From the NCBI GenBank assembly GCA_964499575.1, contig CAZCLK010000016.1:1-42955 (forward strand): a stretch of 42,955 nucleotides of DNA, written 5' to 3'. The notes below the pieces were generated by a model that did not search any database, was not told the origin of the DNA, and saw only the letters and a program-made list of their open reading frames with translations. The DNA comes from JAAYCT01 sp964499575 (GTDB lineage: Bacteria; Bacillota; Clostridia; Saccharofermentanales; Saccharofermentanaceae). Made by a program: the position numbers and the translations under genes. Positions 1 through 7,939 of this stretch are shown here, one piece after another (within the stretch, counting starts at the first letter, position 1; each line of letters opens with the position of its first letter).

Positions 1-2
1 TT

Positions 3-698
3 CTGATGATGACGCCGCCGCCTCTGCCCGACGCGATCCCGAAGGCGGTGTCGGTACGGAAAGCCTACCTTTCCGGTGCGCTCGATTTCATCCGGACCCA
101 CCGTGCCTTTTCCGGCGTCGGCCTTGCCACCTGTTTTCTGATGGCCAGTCACGCCTGCCTCAACACATTTATTCCGGAGATTGTCGGTAATGTCGGCGGA
201 AATACCGCGGATCAAGGGCTCACGCGTTCGATCGCGGCTTTTGTCGAGCTGCCGATCATGGTCGCCGGCGGATACCTGATCTCGCGGTTCAAGATTCATC
301 GGGTCCTGATCGTGTCGTCGATCTTTTTTATCGTCAAGTCCGTCGCGACGATTTTCGCGAGTAGTCTCGGGCTTCTGTTCGCCGTGCAGATCCTCCAGAT
401 ACCGGCGTACGGAATGTTCTTTCCGGTCTCGGTCATTTTCGCGAATATGAGCACGCGTGACGGCGAGCGCGTCCGGGCTCAGGCCCTCCTCAACGTGCTC
501 GGGATGGGTGTCGGATACCTTCTGGGAAACATGGTCGGCGGCCCGCTTCTGGACCGCTTCCCGACCGTCAGCGTACTTTTCGCCGCGACCGGATTCGCCG
601 TGCTGGGAAGCGTCGTCATGATCGTTACGCTTTCGGGCAGGAAGGATTTTTCCCCGACGGAGATTTCTTCCGAAAAGCGTTCCGCCGCCGAGTTATGA
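3..698 (+). CDS. MFS transporter, C-terminal part (5' end outside window)
   Basis: The reading frame is open to the left edge of the window, so this is the last ~230 residues of a longer protein. It shows several hydrophobic helices of an MFS C-terminal half, with short charged loops such as SRFKIHR and a Ser/Lys-rich cytosolic tail. The family is inner-membrane secondary transporters. The stop codon overlaps the 3' end of the convergent cytidine deaminase gene by a few bases. Substrate is unknown; the neighbouring nucleoside-salvage genes lie on the opposite strand, so a nucleoside substrate is not implied. The fold is fairly sure, the specificity is not. Confidence 0.7.
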   Translation: MMMTPPPLPDAIPKAVSVRKAYLSGALDFIRTHRAFSGVGLATCFLMASHACLNTFIPEIVGNVGGNTADQGLTRSIAAFVELPIMVAGGYLISRFKIHRVLIVSSIFFIVKSVATIFASSLGLLFAVQILQIPAYGMFFPVSVIFANMSTRDGERVRAQALLNVLGMGVGYLLGNMVGGPLLDRFPTVSVLFAATGFAVLGSVVMIVTLSGRKDFSPTEISSEKRSAAEL

Positions 699-1130
699 CT
701 CCTTCGCCAGGTTCCTGCCTCCGAATGATTCCGGCAGGAGTTCCCCGAGCGTAAATACTTGTACATCATCTTCCGAATCGTAAAGAACGATTTCAAAATT
801 ATCGGGATCGCAAAATTCCGCCAGGATCTGCCGGCATTTTCCGCAGGGCGGACAATATCGCCCGGATGCTTCGGCGGCGGGCGCGCCGACGACCGCGATC
901 GCCCGAAAATCACGTTTTCTATTACTTACCGCCGAGGAAACCGCGTTCTGTTCCGCGCACTCGGAAATAAACGCCGCGTTCTCGACATTACAGCCGGTGA
1001 CGATGCTTCCATCCGCGCACAACAAGGCCGCTCCGACCGAAAAGCCCGAATACGGGCAGTACGCCGCTTCGCGTGCCTTTTCGGCGGCGTCGATCAGTTT
1101 GCGATCCGTTAGACTCATTTTTCTTTTCAT
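693..1130 (-). CDS. cdd: Cytidine deaminase
   Basis: A 145-residue protein of the small tetrameric cytidine deaminase type, which hydrolyses cytidine and deoxycytidine to uridine and deoxyuridine in the cytosol. Visible signatures are YCPYSGFSVGAAL near residues 23-35, GCNVENAAF, the zinc/catalytic motif CAEQNA, and PCGKCRQ carrying the other two zinc cysteines. The first zinc ligand is Cys (CAE), as in Gram-positive tetrameric enzymes. The ATG is preceded by GGAGGG at good spacing. It is the last gene of a deoB-deoC-cdd run, consistent with deoxynucleoside salvage. Confidence 0.95.
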   Translation of the reverse strand: MKRKMSLTDRKLIDAAEKAREAAYCPYSGFSVGAALLCADGSIVTGCNVENAAFISECAEQNAVSSAVSNRKRDFRAIAVVGAPAAEASGRYCPPCGKCRQILAEFCDPDNFEIVLYDSEDDVQVFTLGELLPESFGGRNLAKES

Positions 1131-1191
1131 GAAATTCGCCCTCCCGCGATCCGCATCAAATCATCGCGCCTATCCTTCCCTTACTTCGCCA

Positions 1192-1881
1192 CTAATAATC
1201 CCCGTCGGCTCTTCCCGCGATCAGTTTCACGATCCGGCTGGTGCCGAGCCGGTCGGCGCCCGCTTCCATCATCGCCTCCGCGTCCTCCAAAGACGAAATG
1301 CCGCCGGCCGCCTTGACTTTTACCGCCGGACCGGTGTTCGCCCGTAAAAGCCGCACATCTTCGACGGTCGCGCCGCTTTTCGAAAAGCCGGTCGAGGTCT
1401 TGATGAAGTCCGCGCCGACTTCGGTGACGATTTTACACATATCGATTTTCTCTTCTTCGGTCAGAAGGCACGTCTCGATGATCACCTTGAGGATCTTCCC
1501 GGATGAGGCTTCGCGCAACGCGCGCAGTTCTTCCCGGATCAAATCCGTCCGGCCTTCCTTGAGCTTTCCGATCGGGATGACGACGTCGAGTTCGTCCGCC
1601 CCGTTTCGGATCGCGTCTTTAATCTCAAACACCTTCGCTTCCGTCGTCGAATACCCGTTCGGAAACCCGATCACGGTGCAGACGGGAAGCCGGCAGGCCA
1701 GATATCCGGCCGCCTCCGCGACAAACGACGGCGGAATACAGACCGAAGCGGTCCGGTATAAAAGCCCCTCGTCGCAAAGTTTGATCAGTTCCTCCCGCGT
1801 CATATCCTGCCTTAAAAGTGTGTGGTCGGTAATCGAAAGGATCGCCCGATCCCGATCGGTCAATCTTGCTTCTATGGTCAT
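1192..1881 (-). CDS. deoC: Deoxyribose-phosphate aldolase
   Basis: A 229-residue class I aldolase that cleaves 2-deoxyribose-5-phosphate to acetaldehyde and glyceraldehyde-3-phosphate. The DeoC signature is clear: DHTLL near the start, VCTVIGFPNGY, the DELDVVIPIG strand, the Schiff-base lysine in GADFIKTSTGF and the second lysine in VKAAGGI. Full length for the family. Its start codon overlaps the deoB stop codon by four bases (ATGA), which implies translational coupling. The product feeds deoxyribose from nucleoside breakdown into glycolysis. Confidence 0.97.
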   Translation of the reverse strand: MTIEARLTDRDRAILSITDHTLLRQDMTREELIKLCDEGLLYRTASVCIPPSFVAEAAGYLACRLPVCTVIGFPNGYSTTEAKVFEIKDAIRNGADELDVVIPIGKLKEGRTDLIREELRALREASSGKILKVIIETCLLTEEEKIDMCKIVTEVGADFIKTSTGFSKSGATVEDVRLLRANTGPAVKVKAAGGISSLEDAEAMMEAGADRLGTSRIVKLIAGRADGDY

Positions 1882-3200
1882 TCTAGGTCCTCCCCGACGA
1901 TGATTTCATCCAAAAACGACGTCCCCGAAAGGATCGTGCTTGCCTCTTCTTTTCCTCCGAGATATTCCGCGATCGTCATCGCGATGTCCGCGAAAGTATC
2001 GCGTATCCCGATGTCCGTTCCCTTGCGAACACGGGGCCCAGCCGCCAGAAGCGGAACGGTCTCGCGCGAATGATCGGTCGACAGATCTCCCGGGTCACAG
2101 CCGTGATCGGCGGTAATCAGGAGGAGGTCGTTTGCCTGTAAGCCCGAAAGAATCTCCGGAAGCGCCATGTCGAATTCCGCCAAGGCTTCGGCGTATCCGT
2201 CCACATCGTTTCTGTGCCCGTATTGACTGTCAAAGTCAACGAGATTAACGAAGCACAGTCCCGAAAACCCCCTTCGGATCGCCTCGATCAGGCGGCGGAT
2301 TCCGTCGGTGTTCCCGCTCGTGCGAACCGATGACGTGATGCCTTTCCCGGCAAAAATATCATTGATCTTGCCGATCGACATCACGTTCACGCCCTTTTCG
2401 AGCAAAAGATCCAGAATCGTCGGTCCGGGCGGCGGCAGAGAATAATCATGACGGTTGGACGTTCTTACATAATCCGGATACTCGCCGGTAAACGGTCGCG
2501 CAATCACCCGCCCGACCGCGTGATCGCCGGAAAGGACTTCGCGTGCGATTTCGCAGTACCGGTACAGCTCCGAAACCGGTACGACATCCTCGTGCGCGGC
2601 GATCTGAAACACACTGTCCGCCGAGGTATACACAATCAGATCGCCGGTCTTGATATGCTCCCGCCCATAATCCCGGATCACGTCGGTTCCGGAATACGGC
2701 CGGTTACAAAGAACCTTGCGACCGGTCCGCCGTTCAAATTCCGAGATCACTTCAATAGGAAATCCCTCCGGGTAGACCGGAAGCGGCGTCGGAGAGACGA
2801 TCCCCGCGATCTCCCAGTGCCCGATCGTCGTATCCTTGCCGTTGGACTTTTCCGTCAGGCGACCGAAGGCGCCTTTCGGCTTTCGAGGGACAGCCGGGAG
2901 CGTCCCGTCGCCTCTTCGTTCGCCGATATCCCCGGCGACGCCCGGAATCGACACGAGCCCGAGTCGGGTCAGATTCGGAATCCGGAACCGGTCTGAAAGT
3001 GCGATCGACGCGAGGGTATTGGTCCCTTCGTCCCCGAAAAGCGCCGCATCCGGCGCGCGCCCGATCCCGAGGCTGTCCAGAACGACCAGGAAGACCCGTC
3101 GGTTCGGCTTCGACCCGGTTTGAATTTCGGACTCCTGACTTGCTTTCATCATGATGTCCTCTCTTATCTTGGGTCCCGGCGTTTTCTCCGAAAACTTCAT
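1878..3200 (-). CDS. deoB: Phosphopentomutase
   Basis: Alkaline-phosphatase-fold enzyme that interconverts (deoxy)ribose-1-phosphate and (deoxy)ribose-5-phosphate. The DeoB signature is complete: VFLVVLDSLGIG with the first metal Asp, the GTNTLASIA region, DTTIGHWEIAG, the YPDYVRTSNRHDYSL segment, and the metal ligands in VDFDSQYGHRND and TADHGCDPGD. The 440-residue frame has about 30 more N-terminal residues than usual. An inner ATG at 3152 has a better ribosome site (GAGAGGAC) and may be the true start. First gene of the deoB-deoC-cdd salvage operon. Confidence 0.95.
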   Translation of the reverse strand: MKFSEKTPGPKIREDIMMKASQESEIQTGSKPNRRVFLVVLDSLGIGRAPDAALFGDEGTNTLASIALSDRFRIPNLTRLGLVSIPGVAGDIGERRGDGTLPAVPRKPKGAFGRLTEKSNGKDTTIGHWEIAGIVSPTPLPVYPEGFPIEVISEFERRTGRKVLCNRPYSGTDVIRDYGREHIKTGDLIVYTSADSVFQIAAHEDVVPVSELYRYCEIAREVLSGDHAVGRVIARPFTGEYPDYVRTSNRHDYSLPPPGPTILDLLLEKGVNVMSIGKINDIFAGKGITSSVRTSGNTDGIRRLIEAIRRGFSGLCFVNLVDFDSQYGHRNDVDGYAEALAEFDMALPEILSGLQANDLLLITADHGCDPGDLSTDHSRETVPLLAAGPRVRKGTDIGIRDTFADIAMTIAEYLGGKEEASTILSGTSFLDEIIVGEDLE

Positions 3201-3308
3201 ACTTATTCCTTATTATGATATCACGAATACAAGGCGTCGACGAAGAGCCGGAAAGTGTGATCCGAATCATAAAAACGTCGCGTTTTGCGTACTTTGTACC
3301 GATTTGCC

Positions 3309-3905
3309 TTATTGACCCATTCCGGCCTGCCGGAGCATTTCGTCCACAGGTAACGTTCCGTCGACGACAACAACCGGGCACGTGACTTTGCGAAGCCACT
3401 CCTCATGCATTGCGCGGCTCCGCTGCTCCGGACCGGCCGAGTCATATCGCTCCGCCCATGCCAGAAATTCCCGGTGGTCTTTATACATGTCCCCGCCCGG
3501 AAGAACGCGCTCGCCGAAACGGTCAAGCTCGCGCCTTTTCAGGCGTTCAATGCGGATCTCTGTCGGTGTCTCGACCAGGATAACCTTCTCAAAAAGCGGG
3601 ATAAACCTATCCCCCCACCTGCACGAGGAACCCGAAAGCACCCATTTTTCGGCTTTTGCGATGGCCTCGGAAAGGAGTCGCTGCCGCTCTTCAACCGGTC
3701 TCGGTGTCGTAAATTTCGGATCGGTTGGGAGCCAGAAAAAGTCGTCCGAATCCAGAAGGGTATATCCGAACCGGTCGCGCAACACTTCACCGAGCGTGGT
3801 GGTACCCGAGCCGGACGCGCCGAGAATATGGATTGCCTTCGGTATACCGTCGACCGGGGGTGAAGCTTTTCGGGTATTATCCTCAGAATGCTCTGTCCGG
3901 TTCAT
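3309..3905 (-). CDS. Small P-loop kinase-like NTPase
   Basis: A 198-residue protein with a P-loop GASGSGTTT at residues 29-37 after a short polar N terminus. The usual Walker A lysine is replaced by threonine, a variation known in some small nucleoside-monophosphate-kinase relatives. Further features are DSDDFFW after the first helix, LSGSSCRW as a strand, and an arginine-rich lid (RIERLKRRELDRFGER), all consistent with the adenylate/shikimate-kinase-like group often annotated only as AAA family ATPase. It probably phosphorylates a small molecule, but the substrate is unknown. The start overlaps the upstream gene's stop by four bases. Confidence 0.75.
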   Translation of the reverse strand: MNRTEHSEDNTRKASPPVDGIPKAIHILGASGSGTTTLGEVLRDRFGYTLLDSDDFFWLPTDPKFTTPRPVEERQRLLSEAIAKAEKWVLSGSSCRWGDRFIPLFEKVILVETPTEIRIERLKRRELDRFGERVLPGGDMYKDHREFLAWAERYDSAGPEQRSRAMHEEWLRKVTCPVVVVDGTLPVDEMLRQAGMGQ

Positions 3906-4423
3906 TTGCGTGCTCTTTCTCTCAGTAAATCCAAAAGCGCCTGCGGGTCATAGTTCAACATGGCGGCCGATATAATAATGGGTGAGCCGAATTGCTTATA
4001 CTGCGCCTTCCGGCTCGCCTGCATCCGCAAAGGCTGCTCGATATATAAATCCGGATTTGTCACCTTGACGATGATCAGCCTTTGTCCGAGCCCGTTTCTT
4101 GCCTCCTTGATTTCTGTAATATCTGTCCAGGGCACAAAGCCGACACTTGCGATATTGGAGTGGTCCGTAAGACCTTTACGGTCAAGAATCAATCCGGATT
4201 TCTGGCTGGCCGCATGCCGCAGAAGCATGAAAATAGCACTGCCGACGACGGTAACCACGATCACCACAGCAGCTGTCTTCAAGTTAAAAAAGCCCTCAAG
4301 ATTCGGAAAAACCATCGAAAACAAAAGCCACAGCCCCGCCGCGCCCGTTACTAGTAACAAAATGACGGCAGCCATTAACCTGAAGCCACTTTTCTTCATC
4401 CGGATAACGATTTGCTCCTCCAT
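3902..4423 (-). CDS. STM3941-like two-TM membrane protein
   Basis: A 173-residue protein with two predicted N-terminal membrane helices (LMAAVILLLVTGAAGLW and AAVVIVVTVVGSAIFML), then a soluble domain with the pattern GLILDRKGLTDHSNIASVGFVPWTDITEI, which I recognise as the STM3941-type family of unknown function, related to bacterial PH-like domains. A longer frame reaches 4597, but the ATG at 4423 follows a strong AGAGGAG site and begins just before the first helix, so it is preferred. Coupled by a four-base overlap to the downstream P-loop kinase gene. Confidence 0.7.
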   Translation of the reverse strand: MEEQIVIRMKKSGFRLMAAVILLLVTGAAGLWLLFSMVFPNLEGFFNLKTAAVVIVVTVVGSAIFMLLRHAASQKSGLILDRKGLTDHSNIASVGFVPWTDITEIKEARNGLGQRLIIVKVTNPDLYIEQPLRMQASRKAQYKQFGSPIIISAAMLNYDPQALLDLLRERARK

Positions 4424-4605
4424 CGTTTCCAAACTCCTCTCAAGAGGATGGACGCGAGTTCTGATCCTATTATCATAATATTTTATGGATGTGAGTGAAA
4501 CTGTTTTTTGAAGTATGGGCGGTTGGAGGTCGTTCTGCGCGTTTTCCGAAATGTCCGCATTTAATGTTGGTAAAATGTTGGGGTGAGAACGACGCAATGT
4601 GCGTT

Positions 4606-5877
4606 TTAGTCCGGCATTGCGTATAAATCAACATTCGATTCTGTGCGCCGGATCTCCCCGGCATAAGGCGTAAACGAGGTATAGATCCGATCGAAAAAGC
4701 TGCCACAACCTCCTTCGTTCAGATATGCCTCAACACAATCCGCCCCGCCCTTATGCACGATTTTCCCGCCGGTCTCGTTCAAATGGGTGACCAAAAGAGA
4801 AACGCAGGCGCCTTGGCTCGCCTCCGGATTTTCCGGGTTCATGTAGTATTTCTGATCTTCCTTGACGGCGCGAATGAATTCGCCCGCTTGCGGGTGCCGA
4901 GCGAACCGCAGGGACTCCTGCCATTGATTCTCCACATTGGTCTCGTCCCGGATCCCGGATGAAATCTCCGCCCGGTCGCACTCGTACGGCAGAGGCCCTG
5001 CGCCGTGCCGCGTGACGTACGACCGGGTCACATAACAAATTTCCGTATTCTCCCGGTCATGAGTAATCCCGCACTCCCGAAGAAGCGCGAACGGATTTTT
5101 GCTTCCCGTGTCCGACGGCGTGAGGTGCGGCGCATATTCCTTGTTATTCCGATCGAGCAAAAGTCCCTGTGCCCCCTCGAAAACCAGGTCCCCCGCGCCC
5201 GAAAGCAGTGCCTTCGGATCCCGCATCGTCGAAAAATACCGCGACGACGCCTTCATCGCCTCCGCAGCGTTCGGTGCGATATTCGGATCGCATAATAAGT
5301 CGCACCACGGATCGCCATCTGCCGCTCGGAGAGACAACTGCTCAAGTCGCAAAGGGACGTACCCGGTCCGGATCTTTTCGAGGAAAAGAGCGACTTCCCG
5401 GGGCGAAAAGGATTCGAATTCAGAAAGAGAAAGCGCGTACTCCGGGTTTTCGTTACGAATCACGGTCTCGTTGATTCCCATCCCGCAACTGCCGTGACGA
5501 TCCGCGCCCCGCGCGCTCTCAGAAAAAGCGTTGATCAGAACGTCAAAAACCGTCGCCAACCGGCACCGTGCGTCGATAAAAAGCGGTGGCGCGCGCCCCG
5601 AAATTGCCCGGAAAGCCTCCGCTTCTTCGGTCAGTTTCAGAAGATCCGGAAGAAAGGTCGCGGAAAGATACGTCGGTACCCCGTGAAACGACCCGGACGA
5701 CAGTTGATGAAATACAAATCTCCGGTCCGTCCGGTCGACGGTATGACCCGCCTGCGCTCCGCCGTTATGTTTGATGGCAAGCGCATCGGACGACTGCCCG
5801 GTAAAAAAATCGGTCGCGAGCCCTTTTCCCTCGTCGCCGAAATTCTTTCCGGTGACAATGGTGATTTTCCGGCTCAT
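4606..5877 (-). CDS. Divergent adenylosuccinate synthetase-like (PurA fold) protein
   Basis: A 423-residue PurA homologue. Conserved points are GDEGKG at residues 14-19 with the catalytic Asp, GGAQAGHT (39-46) with the catalytic His, FEGAQG (233-238), and SYVTRHGAGPLPYE (286-299). Others are altered: the Arg-rich aspartate-binding loop (TTGRxRR in PurA) is replaced by a DETNVENQWQ-type segment at 311-320, the guanine-recognition motif TKLD by THLN (364-367), and the region after it is about half the usual length. It may ligate a different acid to a nucleotide or use a different NTP; this is inference. Its ATG overlaps the vWA gene's TGA by one base, so it belongs to that operon and not to purine synthesis. 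Confidence 0.8.
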   Translation of the reverse strand: MSRKITIVTGKNFGDEGKGLATDFFTGQSSDALAIKHNGGAQAGHTVDRTDRRFVFHQLSSGSFHGVPTYLSATFLPDLLKLTEEAEAFRAISGRAPPLFIDARCRLATVFDVLINAFSESARGADRHGSCGMGINETVIRNENPEYALSLSEFESFSPREVALFLEKIRTGYVPLRLEQLSLRAADGDPWCDLLCDPNIAPNAAEAMKASSRYFSTMRDPKALLSGAGDLVFEGAQGLLLDRNNKEYAPHLTPSDTGSKNPFALLRECGITHDRENTEICYVTRSYVTRHGAGPLPYECDRAEISSGIRDETNVENQWQESLRFARHPQAGEFIRAVKEDQKYYMNPENPEASQGACVSLLVTHLNETGGKIVHKGGADCVEAYLNEGGCGSFFDRIYTSFTPYAGEIRRTESNVDLYAMPD

Positions 5878-6797
5878 CAGAACTTAAAGAAGCCCGGTTT
5901 CGGATCTCCGGGAGATAGTCTTCCCAATGCGTCCGCGACGACCGATTGAGCGCCCGGATCCGTCCACTGCGCGACGATATCCTTCTTGTTTCCGCCCTCC
6001 GTCAACTTCATGACAGACACAAACAGTTCCGCGAGATACTTGAGTTGCTCGGGCTCGAGTTCGATGACCCGTCCGGGAATCAATTTTTCCCACGCATCAC
6101 CGCTTTTCTGGCTATTATAAGAACCGGCTTTCATCACGATGTGATAGATGTGGTATTTCTTCGCGGCCGCCTGAAATAACTCCTTGGCAGAAAAGTCACG
6201 CTCAACATCGTCGCCGAACACACGCTTGATCTCCTCCCGGCTTAATGTACCGTGGCAGCACTCGTCGCCGATCGTGAAAAGATAGCCTTTCTTTCCGCGT
6301 TTATTGAAGCAGTCGATATCCGTTCTTGTGTCCGCAAAGTACCACGAAAGGCAGTATGACTCTCCGCCGTTTCCGCCTCCGTTGCCCTCAAACCATACGT
6401 CCAGGAGTTGCTCGGCGATGCGGATGTCCGCCTCGAATTGAGTGGCCTGCAGAGGGGCGCAATCCGACTGACTGTCTCCGATCGCCTGGAACATGATGTG
6501 CGGATTTGTGACCGGCTCTTTGTCATAGATCTCCAGCATCGTCTTGTTGAGGGAGTTTTTCGCGATCTCCTCGGACAGATAGCCCATGGAACCGGTCACG
6601 TCGAGGCCGACGATAATCGCGGTCGAGAGCGGGTTATCCACGGAGTCGCGCGACTCCCGAACTTTGATCCTGGAAGGATCATAGTAATCCTTCATTCCAC
6701 TGGATTGGTAAAGATCGCTGACTGTCGAATTCGCGTTGATGTTTCGGCTGCTCCGAAGTTGTGCCCAGTCCGTGCTTTTGTAGCTCCCGTATCCCAT
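5877..6797 (-). CDS. von Willebrand factor A domain protein
   Basis: A 306-residue soluble protein without signal peptide. A vWA core begins after a ~55-residue Ser/Asn/Arg-rich N terminus and carries the MIDAS-type motif GLDVTGSMG (D-x-T-G-S) near residue 65. Later motifs include QAIGDSQSD, a glycine-rich GNGGGNGGESY loop and YLFTIGDECCHG. vWA proteins of this type act as metal-dependent scaffolds in intracellular complexes. It lies 30 bp downstream of the zinc-ribbon gene and one base overlaps the PurA-like gene, so all three are probably co-transcribed. Specific function is unknown. Confidence 0.85.
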   Translation of the reverse strand: MGYGSYKSTDWAQLRSSRNINANSTVSDLYQSSGMKDYYDPSRIKVRESRDSVDNPLSTAIIVGLDVTGSMGYLSEEIAKNSLNKTMLEIYDKEPVTNPHIMFQAIGDSQSDCAPLQATQFEADIRIAEQLLDVWFEGNGGGNGGESYCLSWYFADTRTDIDCFNKRGKKGYLFTIGDECCHGTLSREEIKRVFGDDVERDFSAKELFQAAAKKYHIYHIVMKAGSYNSQKSGDAWEKLIPGRVIELEPEQLKYLAELFVSVMKLTEGGNKKDIVAQWTDPGAQSVVADALGRLSPGDPKPGFFKF

Positions 6798-6827
6798 AAT
6801 TGATTTCCTTTCCCGAGCTCTTCGCGC

Positions 6828-7787
6828 TCAATGTAATGTGCTGTCCTGAAGTCCCAATTTCCTGAAAATACGCTTCCCGTAGGCCAGCGTCAATGAAACG
6901 TCCCACCACGCAAAATCAGAGAACGCGTCCTCCTTCGGATTTTCGCTCAGGAATGCGTAGAAAGCTTCCGGAACCGCGCTTCTTGTTTCCTCGATGCTTG
7001 AAAAGCCCATCGCCTCGGCGGCGATCCTGCGGACAGCCAACAGCTCAGCTTCGTAAAGGTTGTCCTTCCCCGGCATTTCCTCTTTCCGGTTCGCGCGCCA
7101 CAGGCCGCCGTACAGGTAGGCCTGATGTGTTTCCGGGTTGATAAAAATGTCCCGGATATCGGTGTCGCTTAGGGTCAGATCGTTATATTGCAGCAGGCAG
7201 CAGAGGTTTTCCATCCGGCTTATGACCCACGCGGCGTGAACGTCGGGCAATTTTCGAAAAGAAACCAGGGGATACTCGTATTTTCCCCGGGAAATGACCA
7301 CGAGTACTCGCCGGTCACGCAGTGCAAATTGATGTGTGATCTCCGGAAAAAACTGCTTCATGGAACATTTATCGTCGGGCGGAAATCTTAGGGAAGAGAC
7401 CGTATCGACGTACCGCTTCGCTTCCTCCGGATCGGAGAACAGGAGAAAAACATTCGATCGGCCCATGAAGATCGCCGTATTCCCGGATGTCTCGTTATGG
7501 ATATACGAGATCTCAACCACGGAATCATCGACGGCGACGAACGTGACGGTCTGCGCGTGATGCTTCCAGTACTCGTCCATGTTGAGCTCTTCCATCTTCT
7601 TTTTGAGAAAAACTCCGGCGGCCTCACCGTGAAACATCTCCGCCAGGACCTCGGAAGTCATCATATCGACGCCGAGATCCTTCGGGGAAATCGCGATGGT
7701 ACTCCCGCAAAACGTGCACTTCGCGGACATCAGATTATCTTCAAGTTCAAGGGACGCTCCGCAACCCGGACAGCGAACAGCCTGCAT
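6828..7787 (-). CDS. Zinc-ribbon protein with degenerate kinase-like domain
   Basis: A 319-residue protein. The N terminus is a zinc ribbon (CPGC at 6-9 and CTFC at 24-27). The remainder looks to me like a degenerate protein-kinase fold: a beta-rich N lobe, a hinge-like segment LVVISRGKYEYPL, and a stretch NDLTLSDTDIRDIFINPET followed by YLYGGLW, which lines up by eye with the kinase catalytic loop and activation segment but has lost HRD and DFG. That assignment is inference. First gene of the operon with the vWA and PurA-like genes. An extended -10 (TGATATAAT, minus strand) lies at 7815-7823, about 30 nt upstream of the ATG. Confidence 0.65.
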   Translation of the reverse strand: MQAVRCPGCGASLELEDNLMSAKCTFCGSTIAISPKDLGVDMMTSEVLAEMFHGEAAGVFLKKKMEELNMDEYWKHHAQTVTFVAVDDSVVEISYIHNETSGNTAIFMGRSNVFLLFSDPEEAKRYVDTVSSLRFPPDDKCSMKQFFPEITHQFALRDRRVLVVISRGKYEYPLVSFRKLPDVHAAWVISRMENLCCLLQYNDLTLSDTDIRDIFINPETHQAYLYGGLWRANRKEEMPGKDNLYEAELLAVRRIAAEAMGFSSIEETRSAVPEAFYAFLSENPKEDAFSDFAWWDVSLTLAYGKRIFRKLGLQDSTLH

Positions 7788-7814
7788 AGATACCCTCCGC
7801 GGTTCTTTTCCTCG

Positions 7815-7823
7815 ATTATATCA
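7815..7823 (-). promoter_or_regulatory. Extended -10 promoter for the zinc-ribbon/vWA/PurA-like operon
   Basis: On the minus strand the bases read TGATATAAT, an extended -10 of the vegetative sigma type. No convincing -35 is seen, which fits an extended -10 promoter. It is the only promoter-like site I see ahead of the three-gene operon. Confidence 0.5.
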
Positions 7824-7939
7824 CTCTGCGCGCGAAAAATACCCGCGAGGCGACCGGATCGGAACCCGAATCCCGTACCCGTTCCGGCGAAAATCCCTTA
7901 TAATGGTCAGAGCAGACCTATTCACGCGGGAGGTCCACG

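Noticed and set aside
3902..4597. Full 231-residue reading of the STM3941-like gene
   Set aside because: The first 58 residues are polar, unlike the family, and cover the intergenic promoter region; the ATG at 4423 has the ribosome site.
4575..4605. Terminator after the PurA-like gene
   Set aside because: ACGCA/TGCGT forms only a five-base stem and the T run is on the other strand, so it is too weak to call for this gene.
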